Part shown: piece after piece, positions 40,862-49,445 of the stretch
How positions within the stretch are numbered: position 1 is the first letter of the stretch
How the letters are laid out: every line of letters starts with the position of its first letter
Assembly: GCA_965215215.1 (NCBI GenBank)
Contig: OZ244043.1
Coordinates: forward strand, 124,001-188,000
Source of the DNA: CALDTK01 sp965215215
GTDB lineage: Bacteria > Bacteroidota > Bacteroidia > Chitinophagales > Saprospiraceae
Direction: 5' to 3'
Length of the DNA stretch: 64,000 bases
Notes under the pieces: model-generated
Database searches by the model: none
Told to the model about the DNA's origin: nothing
Seen by the model: the letters and a program-made list of their open reading frames with translations, nothing else
Made by a program: the position numbers and the translations under genes

Positions 40862-41407
40862 TTAGGGCTGGGCCACGAAGTCGAGAGCATCGCCGTTGAT
40901 GCAGTAGCGCAGTCCGGTGGGCGCGGGGCCGTCGTCGAAGACGTGCCCCTGGTGGCCGTCGCAGCGGGCGCAACGGACCTCGTCGCGCGACATGCCGTGG
41001 CTGTCGTCCGCGCCAACGGCCACGTTACCCTCGTGGATGGGCTCGTAGAAGCTCGGCCAGCCGGTGCCGGACTCGAATTTGGTCTGCGAGCGGAAGAGCG
41101 GCAACGCGCAGGCCGCGCACACGAATACGCCCTCGTGCTTCTCTCCGAGGAGCGGGCTCGTGAACGGCCGCTCCGTACCGCTCTCGCGGAGGATGTAGTA
41201 CTGCTCGTCGCTGAGCTCCGCCTCCCACTCCGCGTCAGACAACGTCAGCGCCGAGAGCGTGTCTCCGCCGAGTCCGATCAACGGTCGTGCACTTTGGGTA
41301 CCGCCCCGACCTCCGGCGGTGGCGCCGTCGTTCTGCGCTGAGGATGCGTTGGCACCGGAGTTCCCGCAGCTAACGACGAACGGAATGAGCAGTAGGAGGT
41401 ACCTCAT
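40862..41407 (-). CDS. msrB: Peptide-methionine (R)-S-oxide reductase, lipoprotein form
   Basis: MsrB repairs methionine-R-sulfoxide in proteins. The 181-residue chain starts with a lipoprotein-like signal (LLLLIPFVVSC, cysteine at residue 14), a glycine/serine-rich linker, then the catalytic domain from about residue 55. Zinc-binding CxxC pairs are CAAC and CARC; ESGTGWPSFYEP is the family signature and the catalytic cysteine is in LRYCINGDALDF near the end. The lipobox suggests attachment to an envelope membrane instead of the cytoplasm. It sits between a small membrane protein gene and the adenosyltransferase gene with gaps of 45 and 32 bases. Confidence 0.9.
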   Translation of the reverse strand: MRYLLLLIPFVVSCGNSGANASSAQNDGATAGGRGGTQSARPLIGLGGDTLSALTLSDAEWEAELSDEQYYILRESGTERPFTSPLLGEKHEGVFVCAACALPLFRSQTKFESGTGWPSFYEPIHEGNVAVGADDSHGMSRDEVRCARCDGHQGHVFDDGPAPTGLRYCINGDALDFVAQP

Positions 41408-41452
41408 GAGCGCGCGGTTTGGCAATCAACGCGGCCGGCACGCTGGGGTTGA

Positions 41453-41917
41453 TTACCGCTTGCGCGGTTGCGACCACTCCTCCCCCTCGGCGAAATTGAC
41501 GATGCCGCGAATGGCGGCCATGATGGACAGAAACACGCCGTACCCGAAGGTGACGACCATGAAGATCCAGCGGTAGCTACCGGCTTCGGCGATCCAGAAG
41601 CCGCTCAGCAAGCGCGCCCCGAGCACGGCGAGGCCGGCGAGTGCGGCGTAGGAGAGCATGGAGCCCGTCCAGTACTTTCCGATATTGGGCGCCGCGAGCG
41701 ACATGAGTGCGTTGCTGACCGCGAAGATCATCAGGGCGGTCGTGAGGGTTTGGTAGGCCCAACGCTCGGAGAGCTCCCCGCCGGAGAAGAGCGTGAGCCC
41801 ACCGATGAGAATGACGACGAGCATGAACGCAGCCGCCACGATCGCCTGGAGGTAGGGATTGCGTAATCGCAAAAACCAGGATTCGCGGAGGACGCCCTCG
41901 TCGTGTGCTTCGGCCAT
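41453..41917 (-). CDS. Four-helix membrane protein of unknown function
   Basis: A 154-residue inner-membrane protein with four hydrophobic helices (about residues 24-47, 55-77, 86-106, 114-137) and short charged ends. I recognise no named domain. It lies 40 bases after rimO and 45 before msrB on the same strand, so it belongs to that operon; this gives no clear hint of function. Confidence 0.75.
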   Translation of the reverse strand: MAEAHDEGVLRESWFLRLRNPYLQAIVAAAFMLVVILIGGLTLFSGGELSERWAYQTLTTALMIFAVSNALMSLAAPNIGKYWTGSMLSYAALAGLAVLGARLLSGFWIAEAGSYRWIFMVVTFGYGVFLSIMAAIRGIVNFAEGEEWSQPRKR

Positions 41918-41957
41918 GGCAAGGGGAACAGGGGGAGCTATCGGAGGTTTACGGCGG

Positions 41958-43337
41958 CTACTGAAGGACGCGGCGCGTATCCCGAAAGATTTGCGCCCCG
42001 CCGGAGCGGGACTCCGCGTGCACCGCGTTCGCCTCGGCGAGTGTACCGTGCAGATCGTACTCCGTCGCCTCCGTGATCTTTACGTCCGCGAAGTCGCCGA
42101 GGCGCACGTACCCGTCGGCCAGCACGTACACCTCGTTGTCGACCTCGGGCGAGTCGTACTCGGTTCGGCCCACGAAGTACTCGCCCTCCTTGCGGTCGAA
42201 GAGCACGCGCAGGGTGTGGCCGGTGAGGGCTTCGTTTTTGGCGAGACTGATCTCGCGCTGGATGGCCATAAGGCGCTCGGCGCGGTCGGCCTTGACCCCG
42301 GCGGGCACATCGTCTACGACTTCGTAGGCGCGGGTGTCTTCTTCGTGACTGTACTGGAACACGCCCAGGCGCTCGAACTGCATGCGCTCGACGAAGTCGC
42401 ACAGCTCGAGAAAATCGGCTTCCGTTTCGCCGGGGTGGCCGACGAGCATGGTCGTACGGATGGCGATCCCGGGGGCTCGCTCGCGGATCTCCGCGAGGAG
42501 GGTTTCGGTTTCGCCACGGGTGATCTGGCGGCGCATGTCCGCGAGCACCCTGTCGGAGGCGTGCTGCAGGGGCATGTCGAGGTAGTTGCACACTTTCGGT
42601 AAAACCGCAATCGCATCGACGATCGCGAGTGGAAACTTGCTCGGGTAGGCGTAGTGGAGTCGGATCCACTCGATCCCTTCTACGTCGGATAAGGCGTGTA
42701 GGAGCTGCGGCAACGCACGTTCCTTGTACAGATCGAGGCCGTAGTACGTAAGCTCCTGGGCGATGAGCATGAGCTCTTTGACTCCCCTGGCGGCTAGGTG
42801 CCTGGCCTCCTCGACGAGCGAGTCGACGCTGCGACTCACGTGCTTGCCCCGCATAAGCGGAATGGCGCAGAACGAACAGGTCCGGTTGCAGCCCTCCGAG
42901 ATTTTCAGGTAAGCGTAGTGCAGCGGCGTGGTAGGTAGTCGTTCGCCGATCAAATCCTGCCGGTAGTCGGCTTTGAGTGTGGCCAACAAGTGCGGCATGT
43001 CGAGCGTCCCGAACCACCCGTCTACTTCGGGGATTTCGGCGGCCAACTCCTCGCGGTAGCGCTGGGTGAGGCAGCCGGTGGCGTAGAGCTTGTCGATGCG
43101 GCCGGCGGCCTTCTCGTCGGCGTACTGGAGGATGGTGTCGACGGATTCCTGCTTAGCGAGGTCGATGAAGCCGCAGGTATTGACGATGATCACCTGCGCG
43201 TCGCGGTCGGAGTCGTGCGCCACGTCGTAGTCGTTGGCGGCCAGTTGGGTGATCAGGTTTTCGGAGTCGACGAGGTTCTTCGAGCAGCCGAGGGTAATGA
43301 CGTTGACCTTGTTGCGGCGTAGGGTGCGGGTCTTCAT
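41958..43337 (-). CDS. rimO: Ribosomal protein S12 methylthiotransferase
   Basis: Radical-SAM enzyme that adds a methylthio group to the conserved aspartate of ribosomal protein S12. It is 459 residues long with the expected three domains. The N-terminal MTTase domain begins VNVITLGCSKNLVDSENL, with cysteines at about 18, 54 (NTCGFI) and 88 (ATGCLT) for the auxiliary cluster. The radical-SAM core has CNRTCSFC near 149. The C-terminal TRAM domain ends with YVRLGDFADVKITEA. KNLVDSE is the RimO-specific variant, separating it from MiaB. First gene of a five-gene minus-strand operon. Confidence 0.94.
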   Translation of the reverse strand: MKTRTLRRNKVNVITLGCSKNLVDSENLITQLAANDYDVAHDSDRDAQVIIVNTCGFIDLAKQESVDTILQYADEKAAGRIDKLYATGCLTQRYREELAAEIPEVDGWFGTLDMPHLLATLKADYRQDLIGERLPTTPLHYAYLKISEGCNRTCSFCAIPLMRGKHVSRSVDSLVEEARHLAARGVKELMLIAQELTYYGLDLYKERALPQLLHALSDVEGIEWIRLHYAYPSKFPLAIVDAIAVLPKVCNYLDMPLQHASDRVLADMRRQITRGETETLLAEIRERAPGIAIRTTMLVGHPGETEADFLELCDFVERMQFERLGVFQYSHEEDTRAYEVVDDVPAGVKADRAERLMAIQREISLAKNEALTGHTLRVLFDRKEGEYFVGRTEYDSPEVDNEVYVLADGYVRLGDFADVKITEATEYDLHGTLAEANAVHAESRSGGAQIFRDTRRVLQ

Positions 43338-43404
43338 GCGGAGGGTAAAGGTCGCGAGGATAAATTTGGATGCACCTGGGTCCGTAATTCTCCGTTAGTC
43401 GGGT

Positions 43405-44046
43405 ATGCGTTTTTTATTTGCCCTCACCCTATTCGCCATCTCAAGTTTAGCGCAGGCACAGCAGGTGAACTACGAAGCGGGCACGGATTGGCGTAACTCG
43501 TACGCCGAGTCGCCGGCCTTCGCGCAGGCCATCAGCGGGATGTTGAGAATTTCGGACATGCGAGCCTACTATGGCCTACGCCTAGCCGAAGCGTCCGAAT
43601 CCCGGTTCAGGGGTAGGTCGGTCGCGGGTACGTCCAGGTTAACGGCGGTCACGGCGCTAGCCACCTACAAATCGTTTCCGTTCGATCTGGAAGGCGATTG
43701 TAATTGTCCTACTTGGGGCAAGGAAGGCTGGTTGCAGAAGCATTTGTTCGTCGAGATCGGAGCCGGTGGAGCCCTGGTACAACGGCGGGAAACTAGCGCG
43801 GGGGATCCGCCGGTAACGCTGAGCGTGACCGACGAGCGTAAGTTCGGAGCCGGTTATCTACTCCGCAGTGGTTTGAGCGTGAAGCTCGTAAAGCAGTTTG
43901 AGGTGTATCTGGCCGCCTCGGCCGCCGGAGTGTTACACCGAGAATTCTCCGAAGCAGGAAACTCGACTACCCCAAACTTGATCCACGATATCGGTTTGCA
44001 GGGGACCCTCGGATTGACGTACCGCTGGCGCACTAAATCGATCTAG
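43405..44046 (+). CDS. Secreted or outer-membrane hypothetical protein
   Basis: A 213-residue protein with a clear signal peptide (about residues 1-19, SSLAQAQQ). The rest is rich in alternating hydrophobic strands with aromatic ends (LFVEIGAGGALVQRR, LLRSGLSVKLVKQFEVYLAAS, GTLGLTYRW), consistent with a small outer-membrane beta-barrel. I recognise no family. A short cysteine pair lies in DCNCPTWGKEGW. It stands alone, divergent from rimO across 67 bases. Confidence 0.7.
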   Translation: MRFLFALTLFAISSLAQAQQVNYEAGTDWRNSYAESPAFAQAISGMLRISDMRAYYGLRLAEASESRFRGRSVAGTSRLTAVTALATYKSFPFDLEGDCNCPTWGKEGWLQKHLFVEIGAGGALVQRRETSAGDPPVTLSVTDERKFGAGYLLRSGLSVKLVKQFEVYLAASAAGVLHREFSEAGNSTTPNLIHDIGLQGTLGLTYRWRTKSI

Positions 44047-44255
44047 CTCACCCCAGACTCTTCTCCCGCCCGCTCGTAGTAGCGAGCGCCGCGCCGATCG
44101 CCCGGAGACGGCGGCGGAGGACATCGGTCGAGCGCGAATAAAACTTACTGTTGGTCTGCTCTAAGCTAGATTTTATACAAGATTAGAGGAAAGATTAGCG
44201 CCCGCCTAGAACACGAGCACGGTTTTTGGCTTCTCTCCCAGCAGTAATAGTACAT

Positions 44256-44756
44256 ATGTCCCAGATAGTCTCCACCCGTCTGCGCGCCCTCACGAGCCCG
44301 CTCACCGCCGCACTTTACGATATCTACCAGGCGGAGGAGAGACTGGGGTGGCGATTTGACGCCTGGTTGATTAGCGACTTGCGGTGTTTCGGACACCTCG
44401 ACCAGCGCGAGGTCGAATCCGTTCGACGCCAATTTGCGCACACCCGTCTGTTACTGCAAACGCGAATCCTGGAGCTCGGTCGCGCCGTGGCGCAGGTACC
44501 CAACGTAGTCGACACGACCGGGCGGCTCAGTATGGAGTCGAAGCTCCAACAACTCGTCAGTCTCCACGCCACGTTCCGGCGCGCGTCCCGCGACGTACGC
44601 CGGAAGGCCGACCAAGCGCTCGCGGCCGGGCAGTTCGCCGACGCGGAGATCCTGCAGGATCTGTTGGACAGACACGACGCGATCTGCGAACTCCTGGAAG
44701 AGGCCTTCCGCTACAAGCCCGATGCGGCGCATCCGGCGCCCGCGTGCGTCGCCTAG
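44256..44756 (+). CDS. Helical protein, possibly Dps/ferritin-like
   Basis: A 166-residue, almost entirely helical protein from ATG 44256 (the frame is open from a TTG 30 bases earlier). Spacing of long helices and the segment QFADAEILQDLLDRHDAICELLEEA resemble the last helix pair of Dps-like four-helix bundles, and LGRAVAQVPN recalls their mid-loop, but the histidine/aspartate ferroxidase ligands are not evident. I rate this resemblance as weak. It is followed after 6 bases by the end of the convergent MATE gene. Confidence 0.6.
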   Translation: MSQIVSTRLRALTSPLTAALYDIYQAEERLGWRFDAWLISDLRCFGHLDQREVESVRRQFAHTRLLLQTRILELGRAVAQVPNVVDTTGRLSMESKLQQLVSLHATFRRASRDVRRKADQALAAGQFADAEILQDLLDRHDAICELLEEAFRYKPDAAHPAPACVA

Positions 44757-44762
44757 CGGCCC

Positions 44763-46133
44763 CTACTCCCCTAGCGGCCCCCGTGGCCTCAGCGAAGTCG
44801 CCAGGCGGTTCCACCGCCACACCAACAGTACCGCCGCGCAGGCCAAGCCGATGCACAAGCCGATCCACAGCCCGCGCGCGCCGTACCGCCCGGCGAGGTA
44901 GTAGCCGCTCGACAGGCCGATGGCCCAGTAGCTCAACAGTCCGATGAGCATCGGCACGAAGGTGTCCTTGAGCCCACGCAACGCCCCGGCGGCCGTACCC
45001 TGGATACCGTCGACGATCTGGAAGATCGCCGCGATGGCGAGCAGCTGCACCGCGAGCTCGGCGACCCCGCTGTTCTCGCCCGACGGTGCGCCGATGAATA
45101 GGCTGACCAGGGGCTGGGGGAAGACCGTGAAGATGGTGGCGGAGACGCACATCACGCCCGCGCCCATCGCGATGGCCAACCAACCGGCCCGGCGCGCGCT
45201 GGCCGTGAATCCCGCCCCCACGAGGTTGCCGACCCGAATCGTGGCGGCGAGCGAGACGGACAGCGGGAGCATGAAAGCGAGTGCCCCGAGCTGCAGCGCG
45301 ATCTGGTGAGCGGCGAGGGCCTCGGCGCCGATGCCCCCGATGAGGATGGCGGTGACGGTGAACATGCCTACCTCCAACCCGAAGGACAGCCCGATGGGAG
45401 TACCGATGCGGAGTAGCTCGCGCAGCTTAGCCCGGTCGGGTGAGCCGAGCCTCGCGAACACACCGTATTGCCGCAAGTTTTTCCGTGAGCGCGCGTACGC
45501 CGCGAGGACTAGAAACAAGTACGCGTAGCTGATGGAAGTGGCGTACCCGGTGCCCACCGCGCCGAGGGCGGGCACGCCCAACTTGCCGTAAATTAGCATG
45601 TAGTTGGCCGCCGCGTTGACCCCGACCGCGCTGATCGCGCACAGCGTAACGGGCAGCGGTCGATTGAGCCCCTCGAGCCACGACCGCACCGCACCGAAGC
45701 CCAGAAACGGGAGCACGCTCCAGCTCACGGCCCCCAAGTACGCGGCCGCTAAGTTGGCGACCTCAGGTTCCGGACCGAGGTAAGGGAGGGCGAGCCGGGC
45801 CAGGTAGAGCAAAGCGACGACGACCGGCGTCAGGAAGGCGGCCAACCAGAGTCCCTGTCGGGCGGCGGTCGAGATGCCCGCGTCGTCGCCGGCGCCAACG
45901 GCTTGCGACACCAGCGGACCGACGGCCAGCACCGTACCCAAAGACAGCAACAGGATGGCGATGAAAATACTCGAACCGAGGGCCACGGCGGCCAAATCGA
46001 CCGGCCCGATGCGACCGACCATCGCCGTGTCCACGAAACCCATCGAGGTTTGCGCGACTTGCGAGAGCGCAATCGGACCAGCCAGCTTGAGCAGCGCGAC
46101 AACGTTACGATCCGGAGCGACGGCGAGGGACAT
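44763..46133 (-). CDS. MATE family efflux transporter
   Basis: Multidrug/toxic-compound extruder of 456 residues with twelve hydrophobic helices in two pseudo-symmetric halves. The NorM-like signatures are visible: LAGPIALSQVAQTSMGFVDTAM in helix 1 and VDGIQGTAAGALRGLKDTFVP near residue 375. It uses a sodium or proton gradient to expel cationic compounds. A -7-like box CACCTTTG ends 7 bases before the ATG. It diverges from the NYN-domain gene across 46 bases, and both have short predicted leaders. Substrate unknown. Confidence 0.9.
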   Translation of the reverse strand: MSLAVAPDRNVVALLKLAGPIALSQVAQTSMGFVDTAMVGRIGPVDLAAVALGSSIFIAILLLSLGTVLAVGPLVSQAVGAGDDAGISTAARQGLWLAAFLTPVVVALLYLARLALPYLGPEPEVANLAAAYLGAVSWSVLPFLGFGAVRSWLEGLNRPLPVTLCAISAVGVNAAANYMLIYGKLGVPALGAVGTGYATSISYAYLFLVLAAYARSRKNLRQYGVFARLGSPDRAKLRELLRIGTPIGLSFGLEVGMFTVTAILIGGIGAEALAAHQIALQLGALAFMLPLSVSLAATIRVGNLVGAGFTASARRAGWLAIAMGAGVMCVSATIFTVFPQPLVSLFIGAPSGENSGVAELAVQLLAIAAIFQIVDGIQGTAAGALRGLKDTFVPMLIGLLSYWAIGLSSGYYLAGRYGARGLWIGLCIGLACAAVLLVWRWNRLATSLRPRGPLGE

Positions 46134-46140
46134 AGATCGA

Positions 46141-46148
46141 CAAAGGTG
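46141..46148 (-). promoter_or_regulatory. -7-like box before the MATE gene
   Basis: CACCTTTG, five of six fixed positions, ending 7 bases before the ATG at 46133. Confidence 0.45.
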
Positions 46149-46167
46149 CCTCCATCGGTAGCGCAGC

Positions 46168-46175
46168 TATCTTTC
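46168..46175 (+). promoter_or_regulatory. -7-like box before the NYN-domain gene
   Basis: TATCTTTC, five of six fixed positions, ending 4 bases before the ATG at 46180. Confidence 0.4.
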
Positions 46176-46179
46176 GCCC

Positions 46180-47121
46180 ATGCAGGAAGCTTCCGTAGCG
46201 GTGTACTGGGATTTCGAGAATATTCATGCCTCGGTGGCGAAGTTCGAACTGGGCGCCGATTGGTTCGACCGGATGAAGCGCGGGAAGCTCGCGCTCCAGG
46301 ACACGAAAGTGCTCAACATCGCCGCGATCATGCAGTACGCCAGCACCCTCGGCGAGGTGGTCATCAACAAGGCGTACGCCAACTGGACCAACTTCTGGCC
46401 TTACACCGACGCGGTGAACGAATACTCGATGGACCTGGTGCAGCTCTTTCCGCTCGGCATGAACGCGAAGAACGGCGCGGACATTCGCCTCTCGCTCGAT
46501 ATCGCCGAGGACCTCGTGCTCCACCCGCACATCGACATCGTGCTGCTCGTGAGCGGGGATTCGGACTTCATCTCGATCGCCCAGCGGGTGCGGCGCAAGC
46601 ACAAGCGCATCGTCGGACTCGGCGTAAAGGAAGCCTCGAACCGCTACTGGCAAATGGCTTGCAACGAGTTTAAGCTCTACCGTACCATCGCCGCGCAGTA
46701 CGGTACGCCGGCCCCGCACACCGAGGAAGACCTGGACCAGGAGTACGAGCTCGCCGTACCGGACACGGCCGGCGCGAACGCCAAAACGCGCGCTACCGCC
46801 GACAAGCCTACGAAAAAGCCGGCACCACGCACCCGCAAGAAAGAACCTTCCGCGGAGCACCAGCTGCTCCGGCAGGCCATCCAGAGTCTGGAGGCCCGGG
46901 AGGGCAGTCCCTGGATAAAGCGCGTCAAGATCAAACCGATGATGCTGCGCCTCGATCCGGCCTTCGACGAAGCGAACAACAGCTTCACCAATTTCACCGC
47001 CTTCCTCGAGGGGGCGACCGACATCGTCGAGCTCAAGGAAACCGACGACGACGTGCTCGTGCGGGTCAAGCGGCTCACCAAGCGCCGTGCGCCCCGCCGT
47101 AAGCCGACCAAGACCACCTAA
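46180..47121 (+). CDS. NYN-domain (PIN-like) protein with C-terminal OST-HTH/LOTUS-like domain
   Basis: A 313-residue putative RNase or RNA-binding protein. The N-terminal NYN domain (residues 5-165) keeps the acidic residues: Asp11 in YWDFENIHAS, and VSGDSDFISIAQRVR near 125. A basic, proline/lysine-rich linker (about 195-225) leads to a C-terminal winged-helix part (HQLLRQAIQSLEAREGSPWI onward) and a very basic tail (KRRAPRRKPTK). This NYN plus LOTUS layout recalls LabA/DUF88 proteins and eukaryotic MARF1-like RNA regulators. The target is unknown. A -7-like box TATCTTTC ends 4 bases upstream. Followed by purL after 42 bases. Confidence 0.85.
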   Translation: MQEASVAVYWDFENIHASVAKFELGADWFDRMKRGKLALQDTKVLNIAAIMQYASTLGEVVINKAYANWTNFWPYTDAVNEYSMDLVQLFPLGMNAKNGADIRLSLDIAEDLVLHPHIDIVLLVSGDSDFISIAQRVRRKHKRIVGLGVKEASNRYWQMACNEFKLYRTIAAQYGTPAPHTEEDLDQEYELAVPDTAGANAKTRATADKPTKKPAPRTRKKEPSAEHQLLRQAIQSLEAREGSPWIKRVKIKPMMLRLDPAFDEANNSFTNFTAFLEGATDIVELKETDDDVLVRVKRLTKRRAPRRKPTKTT

Positions 47122-47149
47122 CCGCCACCCCTCCCCCAGGCCCCCACGA

Positions 47150-47157
47150 TACTTTCG
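47150..47157 (+). promoter_or_regulatory. -7-like box before purL
   Basis: TACTTTCG, five of six fixed positions, ending 6 bases before the ATG at 47164. Confidence 0.4.
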
Positions 47158-47163
47158 CCTTCC

Positions 47164-49434
47164 ATGTCGCAATCGTCCACCGCCGCGCTCGCGCCTACCG
47201 TCACGGTCGAAACCGCCACCGCACTCGGCCTTACCGCCGGGGAGTTCGGGCTCATCCGCGAGCACCTCGGCCGCACGCCCAACTTCACGGAGCTGTCGAT
47301 CTACTCGGTGATGTGGTCCGAGCACTGCTCCTACAAAAATTCGATCCTGTTGCTCAAAACCCTCCCGCGCGAAGGGGGGCGCCTCCTCGTTGGGGCCGGT
47401 GAGGAGAACGCCGGGCTCGTCGACCTCGGGGACGGCTGGGCTTGCTGCTTCAAGATCGAGAGCCACAACCACCCGAGCGCCATCGAGCCGTTTCAGGGTG
47501 CGGCAACCGGCGTCGGCGGAATCCACCGCGATATCTTCACGATGGGCGCACGCCCCATCGCCGCGCTCAACAGCCTGCGCTTCGGCGACCTCCGGCTGGC
47601 ACACACCCGCAAGATCGTGGCGGGCGTGGTGGCCGGCATCTCGCACTACGGCAACTGCTTCGGCGTGCCCACGGTGGGCGGGGAGGTGTACTTCGACCCG
47701 GTCTACAACCAGAACCCACTCGTCAACGCGATGAGCGCCGGGGTGGTCCGCGTCGGCGAGACGGTGAGCGCCGCCGCCGACGGCCCCGGCAACCCCGTCT
47801 TCATCGTCGGTTCGGCCACCGGCAAGGACGGCATCCACGGCGCCAGCTTCGCCTCCAAAGACCTTACCGAGGACTCGGCCTCCGACCTGCCCGCGGTGCA
47901 GGTCGGTGATCCGTTTCAGGAGAAGCTGCTGCTCGAGGCCAGCCTCGAGGTCATCGCAACCGGCGCCCTGGTCGGCATGCAGGATATGGGCGCGGCCGGC
48001 ATCACCTGTTCTTCTTCGGAGATGAGCGCGAAAAGCGGCACCGGCATGCGCGTCGACCTCGATTTGGTGCCGCTGCGCCAGCCGGACATGCAGCCCTTCG
48101 AAATCTTGCTCTCCGAAAGCCAGGAGCGCATGCTCGTGGTCGCGCAGCGGGGCCGGGAGGCCGAGGTGCTCGCCGTTTTCGCGAAGTGGGACCTCGAGTG
48201 CGAGCAGATCGGGGAGGTTACCGATACCGGGAACGTAGAGTTCTGGTGGCGCGGCGACAAGGTGGCCGAGCTGCCCGCCGACCACCTCGTGCTCGGCGGT
48301 GGGGCCCCGCAGAACGTCCGCGAGTCGCGCCGCCCGGCCTACCTCGACGCCCTGACTCGTTTTAGCGAAAGCAGTCTGGCGGAGCCCACCGACGGGGAGC
48401 TTATCGCTGCCGCCAAAACGCTTGCCGCCGATCCGACGATAGCCTCCAAGAATTGGATCACCGACCAGTACGATCGGATGGTCCGCACGAATACCGCCAC
48501 CACGAACTTACCCTGCGACGCGGCCGTGGTGCGCCTCAAACAGAGCGATAAAGCGCTGGTACTCACCACCGATTGTAACAGCGCCTACGTGTACGCCGAC
48601 CCGTACAAAGGGGCCCTGATCGCCGTGGCCGAGGCGGCGCGCAACATCACCTGCGCGGGGGGCGAGCCCCTGGCCGTAACCAACTGCCTCAACTTCGGCA
48701 ACCCGTACAATCCGGAAGCCTACTACCAGTTCAGTGAGGCCGTGCGCGGCATGGGCGACGCGTGTCGGGCCTTCGGCACGCCCGTGACCGGCGGCAACGT
48801 GAGCTTTTACAACCAGAGCGTCTACCCGGATCGAACGGAGCCGGTCTACCCTACCCCGACCATCGGTATGCTCGGGGTCATGGACGACCTGGATTCCCTT
48901 ACCTCGTCCGCTTTCGCAAAACCGGGGGACACTATTTACCTGCTCGGCACCTCGCGCGACGACCTCGGGCAGAGCCGGTACCTGCGGGTGGTCCGCGGGA
49001 TCGTGGAGAGCCCCTGCCCCCACTTCGAGCTCGACGAGGCGCTCGCGCTGCACAAACTCGTGTCCGAGCTCATCGAACATCGCCTGGTCGCCTCCGTACA
49101 CGATGTCTCGGAGGGCGGGCTGTTCGTCAGCCTGCTCGAAAGCGCTATGCCCAACCAGCTCGGTTTCACTATCGATGAGTTTGCGCCGGACGTGCGGCGA
49201 GACGCCTTCCTGTTTGGCGAAAGCCAAAATCGAGTCGTGGTAAGCGTCGCCGGCGAGCAGCGCGGTGCCCTCGACAACCGTCTCGCGGCCAGCGGGTTCG
49301 CTTACGCGAAACTGGGTCTCGTCAGTTCCGGCGGGCTTCGGGTTGGCACTACCTTCTTCGGTTCGGTAGCCGACTACACCGAGCCGTACGGAACGGCCCT
49401 CGCCCGACACTTAGACGCGGCCACCTTATCCTAA
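47164..49434 (+). CDS. purL: Phosphoribosylformylglycinamidine synthase, small PurL form
   Basis: ATP-dependent synthetase subunit of de novo purine synthesis, converting FGAR to FGAM with ammonia supplied by PurQ. The 756-residue length is that of the three-subunit PurLQS type. Visible motifs include SVMWSEHCSYKNS near residue 45, ESHNHPSAIEPFQGAATG near 100 (catalytic histidine), GIHRDIFTMGARP, and PVTGGNVSFYNQS near 540. PurQ and PurS genes are not in the window. The box TACTTTCG ends 6 bases before the ATG. A lipoprotein gene follows after 11 bases. purC is also in the window but not linked. Confidence 0.94.
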   Translation: MSQSSTAALAPTVTVETATALGLTAGEFGLIREHLGRTPNFTELSIYSVMWSEHCSYKNSILLLKTLPREGGRLLVGAGEENAGLVDLGDGWACCFKIESHNHPSAIEPFQGAATGVGGIHRDIFTMGARPIAALNSLRFGDLRLAHTRKIVAGVVAGISHYGNCFGVPTVGGEVYFDPVYNQNPLVNAMSAGVVRVGETVSAAADGPGNPVFIVGSATGKDGIHGASFASKDLTEDSASDLPAVQVGDPFQEKLLLEASLEVIATGALVGMQDMGAAGITCSSSEMSAKSGTGMRVDLDLVPLRQPDMQPFEILLSESQERMLVVAQRGREAEVLAVFAKWDLECEQIGEVTDTGNVEFWWRGDKVAELPADHLVLGGGAPQNVRESRRPAYLDALTRFSESSLAEPTDGELIAAAKTLAADPTIASKNWITDQYDRMVRTNTATTNLPCDAAVVRLKQSDKALVLTTDCNSAYVYADPYKGALIAVAEAARNITCAGGEPLAVTNCLNFGNPYNPEAYYQFSEAVRGMGDACRAFGTPVTGGNVSFYNQSVYPDRTEPVYPTPTIGMLGVMDDLDSLTSSAFAKPGDTIYLLGTSRDDLGQSRYLRVVRGIVESPCPHFELDEALALHKLVSELIEHRLVASVHDVSEGGLFVSLLESAMPNQLGFTIDEFAPDVRRDAFLFGESQNRVVVSVAGEQRGALDNRLAASGFAYAKLGLVSSGGLRVGTTFFGSVADYTEPYGTALARHLDAATLS
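48359..48372 (+). repeat. Dispersed motif GTTTTnGCGnAAGC
   Basis: Reads GTTTTAGCGAAAGC; inside purL, sense. Confidence 0.8.
48910..48922 (-). repeat. Dispersed motif GTTTTGCGnAAGC, short form
   Basis: Reads GTTTTGCGAAAGC; inside purL, antisense. Confidence 0.8.
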
Positions 49435-49445
49435 ATCATCCCCCG

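Noticed and set aside
46105..48285. Minus-strand open frame of 726 codons opposite the NYN and purL genes
   Set aside because: Antisense shadow caused by high GC at third positions; no domain is recognisable.
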